A DNA stretch of 8,154 nt from Candidatus Cloacimonadota bacterium (GTDB lineage Bacteria; Cloacimonadota; Cloacimonadia; Cloacimonadales; JAIOQZ01), in NCBI GenBank assembly GCA_021106755.1, contig JAIOTM010000361.1, positions 1 to 8,154 of the forward strand, in the 5' to 3' direction. A program made the position numbers and the translations under genes. Below the pieces are notes generated by a model that did no database searches, had not been told where the DNA came from, and saw only the letters and a list, made by a program, of their open reading frames with translations. This document shows, in pieces, positions 5,876 to 8,154 of the stretch; position 1 is the first letter of the stretch; every line of letters starts with the position of its first letter.

Positions 5876-8154
5876 TTACAGCTTCATACTTTGAATTTTT
5901 AGAAACTCTGAATCCTTTTTCACCTTTAACCACATAGTAATGATTGGATTTCTAATTTTCCAATTAACCTTTAAGGAATTTGCAATTTTAATCAGATTGT
6001 ATTCCATAAAAATTCTATCTGTGTTTTCAATTGGAATATTGCCATAATATGCTTCCAGAATTCTAATATAATATGATTTATAATCTAATGGCCATTCTTG
6101 CTCCTTTAACACATCTGCCAGAAGATAGGAGAACTTTTCCAACGACAATTCTAATTTTTCGCTAGCCTTTCTTAGAATTCGCATTAAGAACGAAATGTAA
6201 GCAATCTCATTTGCTTTTGTTGGTTTGTTTTCATATTCCGTAAGCAAAGCTACAATAGAATTTTGAATATGATTACTGTTGCCTGAAAGCAAGCCAGTGA
6301 CAATATCAGTAACTCCCAGTTTTTCAAGATATAGAGTACTTATTTTTCCACTAAGCATTTTAAAATCAGGAGACTTTTTAAGATAATTTTTGTTTAATCT
6401 TAAAAATTGAAGCATATCCTTAAGAATTTGTTGATCGTCTAACCTTGAAAGAGAACTATTCCAGCTCTTATATTGCTTTAGCTGTCCCAAAGATTCTTTC
6501 AGTATGTTATACATCATAGTTATCTGTTTCTCATCCCATTTCAGATAACGATCATTATATATAGATTGAAATGTATAAGAAGTACGGAAATACTCTCCTC
6601 CAAAACTTCTTCCTCCACTTTTTCCGATTCCTGTATGAAAAACCATATCATCTGTGGAAATGAGAAATCTGCGAATTTTCTCATTAACATATTTACTGTC
6701 ATTCGATAATCCTAAGATCACCTCCCAATATAGTATCAGTTCTTGAGTGAATTCCATAGACTTTATTGTAGAAACAATTTCTGTATGCAATGAATGTGAG
6801 AAAAGCCTGTGAAAATGATGAATCTTGATCAAATCGAAATTTGATAAAATATCCTTCCTGAGTAATGAACCGATACACAATTCAATCTTTATAGATGTTT
6901 TTTTATAAATCGTAAAGGATTGATTATTACACAAAATCGCCTGAAGATAGTTTACTGCGATTAATTCTGCATCTTTGTCCTTTTCAGAAGCAGAAAATTC
7001 ATAAAACTCACGAATCATTTTGTTCAAAAGTCTATTATCTTCGATATAAGGAAGAATTGCCAAGACTGCATCCGATATGCCCCACATATTTGTGTAAAAT
7101 TTTTGATGGAGTATTTTACTTGTTTCTAAATGTAAATGCCATAAATCATTTATGAAAGTTTTCCACACTCTAAATGGAATCGTAGCAATTAGTTCAGAAA
7201 TTGCATAAATAAACGCAGGGCAATATATTTTCAGGTTGTTGTAATAGTAAAAAAATGAATCTGAATAGCTTTGAAATATTTCATGTTTTGTTTGGGTGGA
7301 TATTTCTGAATTAAATACAATTTTTTGAGTTGTGGTTCGGATAAAGTTCTCACTGGCATCATTGCCAGTATATTGGAATGACAAATATAGCATTTCTTTA
7401 GGCATTTTGTCATACAAATTCAAATAAATTCTAAACCAGTTTTCCTTACTAAAAACTGCTATTTGAAATTTGATATTTGTAATCAATGGCATACCTGAAT
7501 TGAATAAGAACTCGACAAATCTGACAGAATCCCGACGAGTTAAAGTCTCTGAATTTGTACCAATGTGTGATGTTATTGTGTATCTATCTTTTTCGGAAGG
7601 TTTTATCTCTATTTTTTCAGTGTTTTCAGTAAGTGATTTTATTATTGTATCTAATGGATAATAACCATCTGATTTTAAAATATTTATTTTGCTTTGCATA
7701 ATTTCGTCTCTCTTGAGATCGAATGAGTAATTGTAATAGGAAGCTATTTCAGTAAACCAGAGCTTCTCTTGCTCAATTTCAGTTCTTTTTGAACTTTCAT
7801 TTACTAATTTAACAATTTCACCATTGTAATTCTTATTCTTTAACGAATTTAGTAAAAAAGCTTTCCTGATGCAAGACCAGCCAGAACTGCTATTAGTGAT
7901 CTCCCAATTTTCCAGTTTTTTTGATAGCCTAACAAAATCCAAATTCGTTGCTAACAAAAGAGCTTCTTCATAAATTATTTCATCTCTTTGTTCAGGTTTC
8001 AACTCCACAGATGATAAGAGCTTATTTTTTACGTTCTTAAATTTCTGAAAACTGCTTAGATATCTATAATCTCTTAACAAACTCATTCCGAATGAAAACC
8101 ATTTAGCAAAATCACGTTCCGCTAATGAATTAGAAACAATGACATCAAATTCAC
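5876..8154 (-). CDS. Large AT-rich helical protein of unknown function (5' end outside window)
   Basis: The frame runs from the right edge, where 22 further codons without a stop precede the Met at 8086, to a TAA at 5876-5878, giving 758 visible residues. The Met at 8086 has no Shine-Dalgarno motif, so the true start is probably beyond the window. The protein is rich in Lys, Ile, Leu, Asn and Ser, without signal peptide or clear membrane segment, and reads as mostly alpha-helical. The first visible ~100 residues, with IIYEEALLLATNLDF and a following Trp-containing helix pair (KKLENWE, then WSCIRKAFLLNSLKN), resemble TPR-like helical repeats. A Gly-rich stretch, GIGKSGGRSFGGEYF, lies about two thirds of the way along. 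It is preceded by IGK but lacks a Walker A pattern. I do not recognise the family. Low GC (18/60 in two sampled lines) against 28-36/60 in sampled lines of murJ and the HDOD gene suggests transfer. A role in defence is conceivable because large helical repeat proteins often form the C-terminal part of antiphage effectors, but nothing visible proves it. Confidence 0.85.
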   Translation of the reverse strand, partial: EFDVIVSNSLAERDFAKWFSFGMSLLRDYRYLSSFQKFKNVKNKLLSSVELKPEQRDEIIYEEALLLATNLDFVRLSKKLENWEITNSSSGWSCIRKAFLLNSLKNKNYNGEIVKLVNESSKRTEIEQEKLWFTEIASYYNYSFDLKRDEIMQSKINILKSDGYYPLDTIIKSLTENTEKIEIKPSEKDRYTITSHIGTNSETLTRRDSVRFVEFLFNSGMPLITNIKFQIAVFSKENWFRIYLNLYDKMPKEMLYLSFQYTGNDASENFIRTTTQKIVFNSEISTQTKHEIFQSYSDSFFYYYNNLKIYCPAFIYAISELIATIPFRVWKTFINDLWHLHLETSKILHQKFYTNMWGISDAVLAILPYIEDNRLLNKMIREFYEFSASEKDKDAELIAVNYLQAILCNNQSFTIYKKTSIKIELCIGSLLRKDILSNFDLIKIHHFHRLFSHSLHTEIVSTIKSMEFTQELILYWEVILGLSNDSKYVNEKIRRFLISTDDMVFHTGIGKSGGRSFGGEYFRTSYTFQSIYNDRYLKWDEKQITMMYNILKESLGQLKQYKSWNSSLSRLDDQQILKDMLQFLRLNKNYLKKSPDFKMLSGKISTLYLEKLGVTDIVTGLLSGNSNHIQNSIVALLTEYENKPTKANEIAYISFLMRILRKASEKLELSLEKFSYLLADVLKEQEWPLDYKSYYIRILEAYYGNIPIENTDRIFMEYNLIKIANSLKVNWKIRNPIITMWLKVKKDSEFLKIQSMKL

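Noticed and set aside
6600..6650. GIGKSGGRS stretch as a P-loop (Walker A)
   Set aside because: Walker A needs GxxxxGK[ST]. Here GK comes after only GI, and no Walker B follows in a sensible place, so nucleotide binding is not supported.
8084..8086. ATG at 8086 as the true start of the AT-rich gene
   Set aside because: No Shine-Dalgarno motif precedes it and the frame remains open for all 22 codons to the window edge, so the gene probably starts outside.

Overview
The window most likely comes from a Gram-negative bacterium of the FCB / Candidatus Cloacimonadota type. This is inferred from a secreted protein that combines an N-terminal signal peptide with a C-terminal FlgD-like / Por-type sorting tail, and from the moderate GC content of the core genes. 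I cannot fix the taxon from the sequence alone.

Left part (1-2284, plus strand): the 3' end of an unidentified gene is followed, with overlapping stop and start codons, by a 663-residue exported protein. Its middle section resembles a NodB-type polysaccharide deacetylase, but the usual Asp-Asp catalytic motif is degenerate. Its stop codon directly abuts the stop codon of murJ (2285-3844, minus strand), the lipid II flippase of peptidoglycan synthesis.

Middle part (3845-5748): a 178-bp divergent intergenic region separates murJ from a two-gene plus-strand operon. The operon encodes a CheR-type SAM-dependent methyltransferase (4023-4874) and, 16 bp later, an HDOD-domain protein (4891-5748). 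Both families belong to bacterial signal transduction. A plausible sigma-70-like promoter and a strong Shine-Dalgarno site precede cheR, and a weak AT-rich hairpin follows the HDOD gene.

Right part (5876-8154, minus strand): a large, markedly AT-rich gene runs off the right edge. Its frame stays open to the last base, and the first Met in the window (8086) has no ribosome binding site, so the visible 758 residues are the C-terminal part of a longer protein. It looks like an all-helical, repeat-type soluble protein that I do not recognise. The sharp drop in GC (about 30% in sampled lines versus 47-60% in sampled lines of murJ and the HDOD gene) suggests horizontally acquired accessory DNA, and a defence-type function is possible. 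It is the best candidate for something undescribed here, but its N-terminal domain and neighbours lie outside the window.

No rRNA, tRNA, CRISPR array, insertion sequence or attachment site was seen. No gene-free stretch exceeds 180 bp.
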